Shown here: positions 22,226 to 33,700 of the stretch, one piece after another
Layout of the letters: the number at the start of each line of letters is the position of its first letter
How positions within the stretch are numbered: the stretch's first letter is position 1
Assembly: GCA_022495995.1 (NCBI GenBank)
Contig: JAFEMH010000073.1
Coordinates: forward strand, 402,001-466,000
Direction: 5' to 3'
Length of the DNA stretch: 64,000 nucleotides
Origin: Adenophora triphylla var. japonica
Taxonomy: Eukaryota; Streptophyta; Magnoliopsida; Asterales; Campanulaceae
Made by a program: the position numbers and the translations under genes
Notes under the pieces: generated by a model
The model's database searches: none
Seen by the model: the letters and a program-made list of their open reading frames with translations, nothing else
What the model was told of the DNA's origin: nothing

Positions 22226-22539
22226 TATGCTTTATTGATTGAGATAAGGAAGAAAGTGGGTACCGATGATTTATTCGGGTGGCGGGTGGCGGATGGGAAT
22301 TTGTTTTTTCTGAATATGCTCGCTACACTCGCTGTCAATGAATAGCTGCCATAAAGGTATCCGGATCGCCATGCATCCTCTAGCATACCTCTCGAGGATT
22401 GGAGTAGAAAGTAGGTTGGTGATAATGGTGGCTTTGTGGGAGTGGTTGATGATCTTTTTATTGGCAACGACAAGATAGCAATAGATATGGGATTGCCGAT
22501 TTTGGCTGGTACTAGGTACTCCAAAGTACAACTACAATG

Positions 22540-23200
22540 CCTAAAAAACACTGCTACAATGCCTAAAAACACTGCTACAAAGCCTTCCTGAAACAAACAC
22601 ACAAAATATAAATATAAATGTACCTCATAAAAATAATATGGAAGAGAATAAACAGACATTCACTTGGGGAGTCGACAACAATTAGGTGTGCCTTTGTTTG
22701 AGATGGTTGCATGAGCCATGATGCAGATTAAATATGAGAATGCTACACATCAAACAAGAAGAGATCATAACATAATGAAACGCAGAGGCATTGATGAGAA
22801 ATATTTCACAAGGAATGGGTGTACTAGAAGGGATATGATATGGATTAGAAGTTGTAGGTCAAGTCATCTTTAATTTTATGCATTCTGGAACAATAGCCAC
22901 TAATGCAAATTAACCATTACGTTATCAGGTGTTGATTCATGAAGGTCAAACAGAGGACATCTAATACCTATGAACTTTGTAAATAGTGATCTATAACATA
23001 CATATTAATTACTAATTTTCGTGCTACTCCTGCTCTAAGAGAGCAGTAGAGAATTAAATTAGAAACATTCTTACCAGTTGCTTCTTAAGAATGCCAGCTT
23101 TCATATCATAATTGCATGAACTCCTGATAAGGATGGGGCCTCACCCGCTAAACATGCCAGTGCCATGGAAAACATCTTACGTCAGTACATACTTACGTGT
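22540..23200. repeat. Block related to 24.2-24.9 and 27.6-28.2 kb
   Basis: ACACTGCTACAA, TTCACTTGGGGAGTC, GCCTTTGTTTGAGATGGTTGCATGAGCC and CATAATGAAACGCAGAGGCATTG occur here in the same order as in the two better-preserved copies, with more divergence. It appears to be intron sequence of the ALDH10 relics. Confidence 0.7.
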
Positions 23201-23208
23201 CAATGCCA

Positions 23209-24240
23209 ACATCATCAGACACAACTATCGGACTCTTTCCACCAATCTCCATCGTGTAACAGGCTGCAAAAACAAGCATAGCATGAAGGTGAAACACAGC
23301 ATTCTGAGATTATGCTATGGTATCATATGATTTTTAATATTACATAGGCAATTATACGTGCATATCTAGGGCTTCTATAAAACACACTCTCTCTCTCTCT
23401 CTAAACCGCATAAAAAACTTGAGAATTGAGCTGCTCTCTGTAAATGCAATCAGTTCAACATTAAAGAATCACTTTAGCGACATGCTCGGAAGCCTAGTGC
23501 ATGTTACAGAACTACAAGACAAGCAAATGTATAGATTGCTAATTGCATGAGATAAGTGAAATGGAACTTGTCAACATGGGCATCAATGGAGCACTGGCTT
23601 CTGGACCAAATCTAGTTAGAATAATGAGTATCCCAGGAGGGAGAGCGGCCCCTGTACACACGTCACCCAACTCGAGGCATGTACTGTCATTACACAGCAA
23701 TTAATGACAATATCAAAAAATAGTTATAGTTGGGAATGCAGAAACTAGATACCGACCAGTCACGACTTACAGAGATGTCAATTCGGGTGAGTTAGTACCC
23801 ACAAACTGCATATGAAAAACATGAAATTGAGAAGAAACGTGAACACAAACATGCCATTCTATCCAGCCACGTAATACCTTCAAAAGCTGAGTTGCAACAC
23901 TCATGACATTGCTTCCTGTGGCGCTGCTCCTTGTAAATGCAATCTGTCAAACAATGAAGAATCATTTTAACGACACGCTAAGAAGCCTAACGCTTGTTAC
24001 AGAACTACATGACAAGAAAAAGTACAGATTGCCATTGGATAAGAGAAATGAACCTTGTCAACAGGGGATGCGACACCAATGGAGCACTGGCTTCTGGACC
24101 ACTAAGTAAAGGAAATTTGTTGTTTCTCAACATCAATTTACCTGGCCACTACTAACCACAGGGCCTAGCCTACAACCTTCTGATCTTCTTGGTCCACTTG
24201 GCAAGTTTGTCTAAAAACACTGCTACAATGCCTTCCTGAA
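23209..24240 (-). pseudogene. ALDH10: ALDH10-type aldehyde dehydrogenase fragment, copy 2
   Basis: Minus-strand pieces: 24,118-24,240 (FLDKLAKW, only 20-odd codons before a stop), 24,048-24,100 ([12 protein letters not shown]), 23,886-23,950 (ATGSNVMSVATQLLK), 23,575-23,700 ([24 protein letters not shown]) and 23,209-23,268 (MEIGGKSPIVVSDDV). These correspond to the NAD-binding and catalytic core. The segment that should be ELGGKSP reads EIGGKSP, so the catalytic Glu is kept. The exon with the catalytic Cys is absent. Exon order is not colinear: the FLDKL piece should be last and the GPEA segment occurs twice. A relic built from at least two partial copies. Confidence 0.85.
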
Positions 24241-24880
24241 ACAAACACACAAAATATAAATGTAATTGTACCTCATAAAAAATACGGAAGGAATAAACAG
24301 ACATTCACTTGGGGAGTCAACAACAATCAGGTGTGCCTTTGTTTGAGATGGTTGCATGTGCAAATTAAGTATGAAAATGTTACAAGTCAAACAATCAGGT
24401 GTGCCTTTGTTTGAGATGGTTGCATGAGCCATGATGCAGATTAAGAATGATAATGTTGCACATCAAACAATAGATTATAACATAATGAAACACAGAGGCA
24501 TTGATGAGAATAATGCCATAAGGAAAGGGTGTACTAGTAGAGATATGACATGGATTATAACTTGTAGGTCAACCATCTTAAATTTTATGTATTTTGGAAC
24601 GATAGGCTATAATGCAAATAAATCATACGTTATCAGGTGTCGATTCACGAAGGCCAAATAAAGACATGCTAATACCTATGAGCTTTGTAAATAGTGATCT
24701 AGAATATACATGCTAATTTTTGTGCTACTCCTGCTATAAGAGGGCAGAAGAGAAGTAAATGAGAAACATTCTAACCAGATGCTTCTTAAGAATGCCAGCC
24801 ATCAGATCATAATTGAATGAACTCCAAATAACGTAAGGGACCTCACCCGCTAAACATGCTAGTGCCATGGAAAAGACAGC
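24103..24880. repeat. Duplicated block (partner 27,481-28,236)
   Basis: Both start at AAGTAAAGGAAATTTGTTGTTT and run colinearly through the ALDH10 FLDKL exon, a doubled word CAGGTGTGCCTTTGTTTGAG and the segment ending CATGCTAGTGCCATGGAAAAG. Identity is high (roughly mid-90s by eye). The matching small frames in both copies on either strand reflect DNA identity only. Confidence 0.88.
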
Positions 24881-25700
24881 CCTACCTGCACCCCATGGTC
24901 CCTATCCTCACACAGAGAAACCAGAATCTAGAAATAGTGTTCTACCTTTTGATAGGATGGATCATATTACACCACCAGAATCAATTAAAATGTCTGTTCA
25001 CCAGCTACTACTTGATAATCCTCTACATAGATCAACATGCTTTCTTCTTGTTTGTAACCAAAACATAATAAAGCAAATATTGTTAAAAATTGAGGCATTC
25101 TACACATGCATTGTTCTCCACATAATTTAAGTCCATAAGTTTAATGTACATAATACCTCCACCCTTAAATGAGTGCCAATCTTGCTCTTTGCACAGAACC
25201 AAGCAAGCGAAATTTCGTAAAGTAGATCAAGTCTAGGAATCAATTTGGCCAAGCAACCGCACACTTAGGTGACACTGATAAGAGAACTGAAAAAAATCAA
25301 AGGTCAGAATCATATGCTGACCAAGGTAGTATAATACAGAAACAAACATTTAACCAAATGCTGATTATTTATGAAAAACTATAAACAACAGTTACATGCA
25401 ATATACAATAAAAAGATTTCGAGAAATAAACAGCAAAATTAGAAATCAAGCAGATATGCAGAACCTTATCACAAATCATTGACATAAATAATCGAAATAA
25501 AACTTGCAAGTGTTTGACCAACAGAGATTAGATAGACCATTAGAGGAAAACTAAACATGAAGGGAAACTGAATATTTGGACAAACGGAAGGAAAAAGACA
25601 TGAAGAAGATATTTTTAGTTCAAAGATTCTTCAGCATCTCAAATTCTATTACTGTTGTATAAATTCTAATAGTTCAGCTATGCTATCCGTAAATGTTGAA
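24876..25700. repeat. Duplicated block (partners 30,118-30,900 and partly 37,855-38,140)
   Basis: ACAGCCCTACCTG and CCCCATGGTCC open the block here and at 30,118. Further shared words are CTTGCTCTTTGCACAGAAC, AAAGTAGATCAAGTC and ATATGCTGACCAAGGTA, which also occur at about 37,935-38,095. Intron-like; no exon recognised. Confidence 0.75.
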
Positions 25701-27050
25701 AGTTAATACATCTTCTTTTCAGATTTTTGCAAAGTTTCCCTAAACACGAAATTCATGTTTTACCATCATAGTACGGAGTAATAGACAGAATATACTGATA
25801 GACTGAAAAATTAAATATTGAACTACAACCAAAATGAGTTTATTTTCAAATTGAGCAATTAGAGACACACAGAGGGAAGCCACGAATGATAAATACAAGG
25901 GGATTTACCAAACTGATGAGATCATGGCTTCAGAAAAACTGAAATTCATAGGTCGGATATAATGTTGAACTACTCATGTCCATACCTCGATGATAAACCT
26001 CTCACAGGAATTAAATGCTATTAAAGCATGGTGACCCCTTACATTGAAAGTATCCACTGGTTGAAGGATCTGTTCATTAGTTAAGTAAAATCATTAGTTC
26101 TCATAGTATACAAAATCGAAAATGACATCATAGGCTTCCAAAAGTAAGCAAGAAAGGGAGATTTTACAAAATGGATGCTGAGCAGTCCATCACGGGAAAT
26201 AGAGTTACTTTGAAGTTAAAAAATGACTAGTGGAGTTGTACAATTATACCAAAACTAACAAGTACTTGTATCATATTTTTCCACTACCTAGCTGATGTCA
26301 TTCTGCCATCAATATTAAAACAAGACAAATTCTCCGCTTAGAATATAATATGAGAGAATGCAGAAAAATAATGGGGAAATTATGGGTGAAAACAGCTCAA
26401 AATTGTACCTTCAACATAAAATCAACACCAATGCTCTAAAATTACTTGTTCCTTTCAAATTAAACACATACAAATTAGTGTCCAAACCACACATATAATT
26501 TCATTGTCTCGATGAAACTAAGCATGTCCGAAAAATGTCATCTTCATTCTTCTCTCCCGTAACCCATGAATAATTTATTAAACAGTGCTTTTAGACTCCG
26601 AGAACAGACCAGGTAGAGGACATACATTACTTTATTCAGCCATTTGTCACAAATTTACTTGATCTACTCCGACTTCATTTTTCTTTTCGAGACACTACAA
26701 TATGATCAAATGCTTTTAGACTCCGAGAAAAGACTTTGATGCAACAATAGTTTCTGAAAACCTAGCTCATAAAATCAGTCATTCACTTATTACTTTAGGC
26801 ATTACTCTTGTACCAGACCAAAGGAAGAAAAACGCAGAAACTGCACAAGATAACACAACGACTTCATGCTTAAGTTCAAAGCTTCAAGTAAGAAAAATAA
26901 AATCACATCTTCATCCAGTCTTATTAACCTAGTAATGCCTAACCAAGTCGACAAAAAAGTTAATATTTTTTTATACTGTAATAACAATTACTCTGTATAA
27001 CATTAGTTAGATAGCTAAGCATGTAAGAGAAGTCAAGAACCTGCATGAAA
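25700..27050. other. Unassigned AT-rich stretch
   Basis: No recognised exon, repeat family or transposon end. CTTTTAGACTCCGAGAA occurs twice, at about 26,588 and 26,712, a minor local repeat. The frame at 26,802-26,987 has no motif. Confidence 0.4.
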
Positions 27051-27480
27051 CTAATCGCGGTGGAAGGTTGCCAGATCTCCTCACGAACTGGAAATAGACA
27101 CAAAATGAGAAGGAAAAGAAGAAAAGAACAGAAACAAAGTCCATGGACAACAATGTCAATAACATTAATAACTTAGGTTAACAAAAAAAGAAGCAGCAAC
27201 TTAAAGTAGTTACCATCCAAACTTTCAAGCATAAAGGTGTTTACCTCCGGCAATTGTTCTCTTGGAGACTAATCATGACATAATTCCTGGTGAAACCTCC
27301 AGATTCTGTCAAACATATCCAATTCGAGAAATGTATAGCAGGGTATCAATTTGATACTTGACATAACTTCAAAGACTGAGTTTTGAAGCTTCTAGGTTTT
27401 CTTTTATAAATACAGACACACATACGCCCACAAACACACACAACATCATTCTAAAAAAAGAACTGATTTCTAACAACCAT

Positions 27481-28236
27481 TAAGTAAAGGAAATTTGTTG
27501 TTTCACAACATCAATTTACCTGGCCACTACTAACCACAGGGCCTAGCCTACAACCTTCTGATCTTCTTGGTCCACTTGGCAAGTTTGTCTAAAAACACTG
27601 CTACAATGCCTTCCTGAAACAAACACACACAAAATAAATGTAATTGTACCTCATAAAAAATATGGAAGAGAATAAACAGACATTCACTTGGGGAGTCAAC
27701 AACAGTCAGGTGTGCCTTTGTTTGAGATGGTTGCATGTGCAAATTAAGTATGAGAATGTTACACATCAAACAATCAGGTGTGCCTTTGTTTGAGATGGTT
27801 GCATGAGCCATGATGCAGATTAAGTATGGTAATGTTACACATCAAGCAATAGATTATAACATAATGAAACACAGAGGCATTGATGAGAATAATGTCATAA
27901 AGAAAGGGTGTACTAGTAGGGATATGACATGGATTATAACTTGTAGGTCAACCATCTTAAATTTTATGTATTTTGGAACGATAGGCTCTAATGCAAATAA
28001 ATTATACGTTATCAGGTGTCGATTCACGAAAGCCAAACAGAGACATGCTAATACCCATGAGCTTTGTAAATAGTGATCTAGAATATACATGCTAATTTTT
28101 GTGCTACTCCTCTAAGAGGGCAGAAGAGAAGTAAATGAGAAACATTCTAACCAGATACTTCTTAAGAATGCCAGCCATCAGATCATAATTGAATGAACTC
28201 CAAATAACGCAAGCTAAACATGCTAGTGCCATGGAA
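27481..28236. repeat. Duplicated block (partner 24,103-24,880)
   Basis: See the partner. This copy contains the FLDKL exon of ALDH10 copy 3, with the preceding codons (EGIVAVFLDKLAKW) in frame. It ends near ATGGAAAAGATCATACG, after which the two copies diverge. Confidence 0.88.
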
Positions 28237-29512
28237 AAGATCATACGTCAGTACATACTTACGTGAACTGGAAGATGGGATGTTGCGCTGCAAATTTTAT
28301 TGTTCGCAAAGAAGACATCAAAAATTGTCCACTAGACAGCCATTTGAATTTCCAATGATTGGAATAAGTAATTATCTAAAACAAAATTCACGATGCGAAT
28401 CAAGCGACATACATTTTCAAGGTGACATACGTTTCAGAAGGTTATCTAAAACAAAATTCACGATGCGAATCAAGCGACATACATTTTCAAGGTGACATAC
28501 GTTTCAGAAGGTCCAAACCCTTGTCAAAGCTAACATCATCAAAGACAACTATCGGACTCTTTCCACCGCTCTTCATCTTAACAGGCTGCAAAAACGAGAT
28601 AGATAGTAGGAGAAACACAACATTCTGAGCATATGCTAATATGCTATGGTATCATATGATTAATAACATTAAATAGGCAGTTACACGTACATATCTAGGG
28701 TTTCTATACAGCATTCTCTCTCTCTCTCTCTACACACACACGAACTGCATAAAAAAACAGTAAAATTGAGAATCGTGAACACAAACACGCCATATTATCC
28801 AGCCACATAATACCTTCACAAGTTGGGCTGCAACACTCATGACATTGCTTCGCTGCTCCCCATAAATAAAATATGTCAAACAATTAAGAATCATTTCCGT
28901 GACACGCTAAGAAGCCTAGCGCTTGTTACAGAACTACATGACAATCAAAAGTACAGATTACTAATTGCATGAGATAAGAGTAACGAACCTTGTCAACAGG
29001 GGGATGCGACACCAATGGAGCACCGGCTTCTGGACCAAATCCAGTTAGAATATTGAGTACCCCAGGAGAGAAACCGGCCTCTGTACACACTTCACCCAAC
29101 TCGAGGCATGTACTGGCATTATACAGTAATTAATGAATATATCGAAAATAGTTAAAATTAGCAATGCATAAAGTAGATACCAGTCACGAACTACAGGGAT
29201 GCCGATTCCGGGTGGAGTGACTATTGCAACACATCCAGCAGCCAATGCAGAAGCAACTTTCCATTTTGCCATCAACAAAGGATCATTCCTACAATATTAC
29301 ATGCCATGTATTCGAACATGCAGCAACATTGCCCTGAAGGGGATGTAACATTTACACCAATATTCAGTATACAATATACTGAATAGAAAGGCAATTAGTG
29401 AGGTGCCAGTGCCACAAACATACCATAACCAAGGCTGCTTCATCTAGGGGTCTTCCACAATTAATTGCCAAGTTTTGCGAGTTCTACCTTTCATCTGTAG
29501 TCACTGTATGAC
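27500..29512 (-). pseudogene. ALDH10: ALDH10-type aldehyde dehydrogenase fragment, copy 3 (most complete)
   Basis: Six pieces in correct order on the minus strand: 29,440-29,512 (CGRPLDEAA), 29,183-29,282 (LMAKWKVASALAAGC), 28,987-29,118 ([33 protein letters not shown]), 28,808-28,860 (SNVMSVAAQLVK), 28,512-28,590 (GGKSPIVVFDDVSFDKG) and 27,500-27,612 (FLDKLAKWTKKI). Colinear order with introns between shows a genomic, not a retro-copied, origin. The catalytic Glu motif (usually LELGGK) reads MKSGGK, so the Glu is lost, and the Cys exon is absent. First and last exons are missing. It cannot encode an active enzyme. Confidence 0.9.
28371..28510. repeat. Perfect 70-bp tandem duplication
   Basis: The 70 bases starting TTATCTAAAACAAAATTCAC and ending TACGTTTCAGAAGG occur twice head to tail (28,371-28,440 and 28,441-28,510). 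No difference was seen apart from the edge base, so the duplication is recent. It lies between ALDH10 pieces. Confidence 0.95.
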
Positions 29513-29519
29513 TACCTGA

Positions 29520-30117
29520 CGATGAGAACCCTGCCCTTCTTCATTTGTTCTCTGAAAAACAGCAGCTTGCTTGCCATTTCGCCACATCTTTTAATCTACA
29601 TATAGAAGTTATATACACAAGATATAGCATTACATGTAGAAGATGGCTAGAGAATCATTGGGAATAAAAATTCAATGTCAAAAACCTTGTAGTTGCTTTT
29701 TACTGCTAAGGTTCTACTGGAGGAATCAAGAGAAGGTACATAGCTTTCTCGGTGACATAAGAAACAAGTACATCCAGCAGTGGGCCCAGGATTATAAGAT
29801 ATTTAATACGGAGATAATCAAAACACACCTGAGCAGCATATGTCCACTGAAAAGGGTTTTCCTGTGTTAAGCTGTGAGCAAAAGAGACAAGCCAATTGTA
29901 TCACATGTACTAAAAACTTATAAGTTGAGATATACAAAACAGCGTTTACATTTTATTTTTTTCTAGAATTTACTAATTAAAGACTAAACAAATAATCACG
30001 ATCACCAAAAGTCTAACCAAACACAATAGGTTTAATTGTTCTATCTCATGTGATATAAAATATGATTCACCGACTCGTTTTATCCCAATCGATATTTGCA
30101 TTTTCTAGGATGAGGGT
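29520..30117. other. Unassigned stretch beyond ALDH10 copy 3
   Basis: The frame at 29,643-29,870 (plus) has no recognised motif. No repeat partner was noticed before the block that starts at 30,118. Confidence 0.35.
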
Positions 30118-30900
30118 ATCACAGCCCTACCTGAACCCCATGGTCCATATCCTCACACAGAAAAACCTGATTCTAGAAGCAGTATTCTGCCTTTTGATGG
30201 GATAGGCTTTCTTCTTGTTTGTAACCATATTAATACAATCATTGCAGTTGAAAATTGCAATCGTACACCAAAAATATCATAGATTCATTCCCACTCATTA
30301 TAAAGAACTTGTGAATAGACTTTCTATGCATGCATTGATCTCCACATAATTTAAGTCCATCATTCTTCTCTTTGCACAGAACTAAGCAAGCAAAATTCCA
30401 TAAAGTAGATCAAGTCAAGAAATCAATGTAGCCAAGCAACAACCCCACAATTAGATGACACTGATAAAAAACTGAAACTAATCAAATGCCAGAATCATAT
30501 GCTGACCAAGGTAGTATAATACATAACAAACCATTAACCAAATGCCGAGTATTTATGAAAAACTATCAACAACTGTTACATGCAAATATACAATAAACAA
30601 ATTTCGAGAAATAAAACTTACCAATTTCAAGCAGATAGATATGCAGAACCATATCACGAATCATTTACATTAATAATCAAAATTAAACTTACATGTGCTT
30701 GAGATAAAGTAGGAAATGAATACCAACAGAGATTAGAGAGCCATTAGAGGATGAGAATAATTATTTTTCCTGTGATGTAAAACTAAACATGAAGGGGAAA
30801 ATGAATGTTTGGACAAACGTATGGAAAAAGACATGAAGAAGATACTTAAAGTTCAAAGACTCTCCAGCACCTCAAATTCTAATAGTCGTATAAATTTTAA
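30118..30900. repeat. Duplicated block (partner 24,876-25,700)
   Basis: Colinear with the partner but more diverged. It lacks part of the partner's middle and has its own insertions. No exon recognised. Confidence 0.7.
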
Positions 30901-31019
30901 TAGTATAGAAATTGTAGTTATAAGTATAGAGTATATATGATAGAAGGAATGGTGAAAAATATAAATAGATTTTGCCAAATCAGTTAAGTCTATGGCTTCT
31001 CAGAATTAGTGTACGCTTC

Positions 31020-31380
31020 CTTATTTCTCCCCGAGACTATTCTTGATTGTTTACACGAACTCGTGATCCATTCGACTTCCTTCGTGATTCAATACCCGTG
31101 AGATCAAACTGTTCATGTAACAATTTGATCTCGCTAGATAAATCTTTCCTGTGGATAAAAGGCTTAAAGGTATAAGACCGACAAAACATGCCAAAAATTT
31201 GACCCCGGGAGAGGCCGAGAAAGTCGGGCAACCACTCCCCTATGTGCCAATCGCGAGTGCATCCAGGGCCCCGGCGCCCAGCTCAGCTAGAGAGTGAGCT
31301 CGCGCAACTCTGTTTAGCCAAAACGCATAAGACCGAGTCTTGACCAGGATCATTTTTCTTGCCTAGATATTTATTGGTAC
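31020..31380. other. GC-rich island of unknown origin
   Basis: From about 31,190 to 31,330 the sequence is sharply richer in G and C than its surroundings, with words such as GGGCCCCGGCGCCCAGC and GTGAGCTCGCGCAAC. The minus frame at 31,037-31,231 (64 codons, with HRKDLSSEIKLLHEQFDL) is protein-like but unrecognised. It could be a piece of a retrotransposon or another captured gene. Confidence 0.3.
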
Positions 31381-31439
31381 TATGAGGAGAAGCAACATTA
31401 AACTGTTCATGTATATTAAAAGCATGCATAAGATGTCCA

Positions 31440-32345
31440 ATGAAGTAATTTAAAGTTTCTAGTTGCGTACCTCATGACCCACAAGCGTAGATACGAAGCT
31501 GTAATAACCACAACACCTAGAACAAACTCAATAGTATGTACCAGTTGACGCATGAAAGCTTCACAGAACTTCAATTCCTCATTCCCATGTAAATCAGTAT
31601 GAGATTCCAATTCAAAATTGTCATCAATACTCTGAAGTAGCGAGTACGCTTGGCCTTGATGTCACTGCAAGAAAATGTCGTGTTGATAAGTAAACAACAC
31701 AGAGATGGAAAACAAAAAAGGATAAAGGCTTCATACTCATCATGTTGCTTTTTCAACAGAAGTGGCTTTGGGATCAACATCCACGGTACACCAATAAGGG
31801 ACAGAATATTGACTTAAATCAGTTAAGACTTCTGCCATCTTAAAAATTTGATTTTCAACTAGATCATTGGTAGGACTTAAAAACATTAATACCATTACAT
31901 GGTATAGATCTGCTTGTGACCCGGAACACCACTTCACAATTGTGAGGAATGAAAGTTAACCAAACAAACTGTTCAGAAATACATCTGGAATGAATTGGTA
32001 CCTGAAGTAATACACATGTTTAATGCCGATATATAGACCGCTGAATTTCATCAACCAACACAATAAATGACTTCAGGAAGCACATTTTAAAAGAAAACTA
32101 AAAAAAAAAAAAGAAGACTTCTATAAGGGACAGAATATTGACTTGAATCAGTTAAGACTTCTGCCATCTTAAAAATTTGGTTTTCAACTAGATCATTGGT
32201 AGGACTTAAAAACATTAATACCATTACATGGTATAGATCTGCTTGTGACCCGGAACACCACTTCACAATTGTGAGGAATGAAAGGTAACCAAACACAACT
32301 GTTCAGAAATTCATCTGGAATAAATTGGTACCTGAAGTAATACAC
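31440..32345 (-). pseudogene. VHA-a: V-ATPase subunit a (VHA-a) fragment, copy 1
   Basis: VHA-a is the large membrane subunit of the vacuolar proton pump; its C-terminal half carries the proton channel helices. Minus-strand pieces: 32,123-32,345 ([44 protein letters not shown]), a tandem repeat of most of it at 31,794-31,940, 31,725-31,780 ([13 protein letters not shown]), and 31,440-31,680 ([14 protein letters not shown], then QLVHTIEFVLG and TASYLRLW). The last contains the region around the essential channel Arg helix (SYLRLW). The N-terminal half is absent and frames shift between pieces, so it is a relic. Confidence 0.88.
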
Positions 32346-32457
32346 ATGTTTAATGCTGATATATAGACCGCTGAATTTCATCAACCAACACAATAAATGA
32401 CTTCATGAAGCACATTTTAAAAGGAAACTAAAAAAAAAAAAAAAAGACTTCTATAAG
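31794..32457. repeat. 329-bp tandem duplication inside the VHA-a relic
   Basis: The segment starting ATAAGGGACAGAATATTGAC and ending in an A-run plus GACTTCTATAAG occurs twice in tandem (31,794-32,122 and 32,123-32,457) with only a few differences. It duplicates the [11 protein letters not shown] exon. The sister block at 38.1-40.5 kb has this segment once, so the duplication came after the blocks separated. Confidence 0.93.
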
Positions 32458-33327
32458 CATACATTAAAGGACTGATTTGTGAATGAATACACTTATTTAT
32501 TTATTTTAAATAATAATGGTTGAATTGCTTGATATTTATTGACAATAAAAACTGTATAATACCTTTGGAACTATCAAAGTGCACAGGGCAAGGCAATTAG
32601 CATCATTAATTACGTGAACACTCGTGCACTCTCTCTAAAACGGAAAACGGAAAACTTCTACTAAGCAATAAGGAGCATGGGACCCACGAAATTGGAATTA
32701 TACATAGATGAGCACCATATGCAATCAAATCAAAACTTGGTACCTGTTGCCTTCAATGTCAGGTGATGGAATAAAGGTAGATCTACAATTGCAACTTCTT
32801 TCACAGGCTACAACTTCCCTTGTTCTGATGTTTCAATCTAAGGATCCATAAGGAAATAACAAGTGGATAAACATAACAAGCACAATACATGTGATAGAGA
32901 TATGTAAAAGACCTGAATGTTAACTTATATTAGTTCACAAAATACATGACTCCACCAAATGACTCTTGAGTATAAAACTAGTGAAGCAAAAAACTTATCA
33001 CCAGTTTCTAGACTTCTAGTTATACTCCACCAATTGGATTTGACTGTTGAATGTTTACTTTTGTAAGTATGAAAATCAGAAGCAACAAGGAAAAAAAAAC
33101 CATTATCCAGAGTGTATTAGGTCAAACACAAGTCTAAAACAAATTGCACATCAGTAAACGAGAAATCTTATTATAATGATTAAATTGAACTAAGAACTAA
33201 TTGAATTTAATCCATCCTAATTTCACAAAATAAAAATAAACAAAAATAAACCCTAATTCAAAGTAAATTCATAAGATCAATATAAACCCTAATTCAAAAC
33301 AGAGGGGAGAGAGAGAAGAAAAGTTAC

Positions 33328-33382
33328 CTCTCTCGAGCTTTAACTTAAAAGGAAGAATTCTCTGAGACAATTTCCTGAACAT
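33328..33382 (-). pseudogene. Captured first exon (MFRKLS type), copy A
   Basis: An ATG at 33,382 begins MFRKLSQRILPFKLKLER and reaches a GTAACT splice donor at 33,327. The basic, hydroxylated N-terminus resembles a mitochondrial presequence. In the sister copy (40,140-40,196) the exon is two bases longer and stays in frame, so this one carries a net frame change. It is not the N-terminus of VHA-a, which lies next, so promoter and exon belong to a different, unrecognised gene. Confidence 0.5.
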
Positions 33383-33534
33383 CTCCGGAAGTGACAGTCA
33401 TTTTTAAGAAAATGATGCGACGAAGGGTTTAGGGTTCTGCCCAGGCGCAATTACTTTCAGCGGGAGATTCTTGAGAGAGAGGAGAGGAAATGATCGGGAA
33501 CGGAGTTGAGGATGGCGGGTGGAGTGGACTCTGT

Positions 33535-33700
33535 GTGTGGGGGGGGGGGTGTGGGGGGGGAAGAGAGAGAGAGAGAGAGAGAATGATATCGGAGGCGAGG
33601 GAGGGAGGGTATATATCGCAAAGGAATACGACCGTTTAGAAGGAAGGTAGCGTTTTTTGTAAGCACGAGCCCACGGCCCATTTGTTCTAATCAATTAGCA
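33535..33700 (-). promoter_or_regulatory. Plant core promoter relic, copy A
   Basis: On the minus strand: a TGGGCC site II motif (in ATGGGCCGTGGG, about 33,668-33,681), a TATATA-type box at about 33,609-33,617, then a leader containing GA/CT repeats and AACCCTA-type words. The plus strand has long G-runs at 33,539-33,560 and (GA)n to 33,583. The arrangement is repeated at 40,345-40,440. Site II plus telo-box is typical of plant housekeeping and mitochondrial-protein genes. Confidence 0.55.

Larger units (their letters stand above)
21063..22372 (-). pseudogene. ALDH10: ALDH10-type aldehyde dehydrogenase fragment, copy 1
   Basis: ALDH10 enzymes are peroxisomal or plastidial betaine/aminoaldehyde dehydrogenases. 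The first exon starts at an ATG at 22,372 and reads MAIRIPLWQLFIDSECSE then PIRHPPPE, close to the family N-terminus (IPQRQLFIDGEW, RIPIINPATE). A second piece at 21,063-21,195 reads CLNLGEVC and LPPDVLNVLIGFGLEP, with a stop and a frameshift. All exons between are missing. Two MITEs (21,215-21,384 and 21,982-22,225) and unrelated DNA separate the pieces. A longer frame in another phase over 22,201-22,659 is a shadow of this exon and the MITE. Confidence 0.8.

Noticed and set aside
22201..22659. 152-codon minus-strand frame, among the longest in the window
   Set aside because: It runs through a Stowaway MITE and covers the ALDH10 first exon in the wrong frame. The correct frame (MAIRIPLWQLFIDS) lies within 22,271-22,372.
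28371..28510. CRISPR-like array
   Set aside because: Only two head-to-tail copies with no spacers, in a plant nuclear context. No CRISPR array is present anywhere in the window.
31740..31937. [14 protein letters not shown] as a distinct protein motif
   Set aside because: It is the wrong frame of the VHA-a exon; the right frame gives [13 protein letters not shown].
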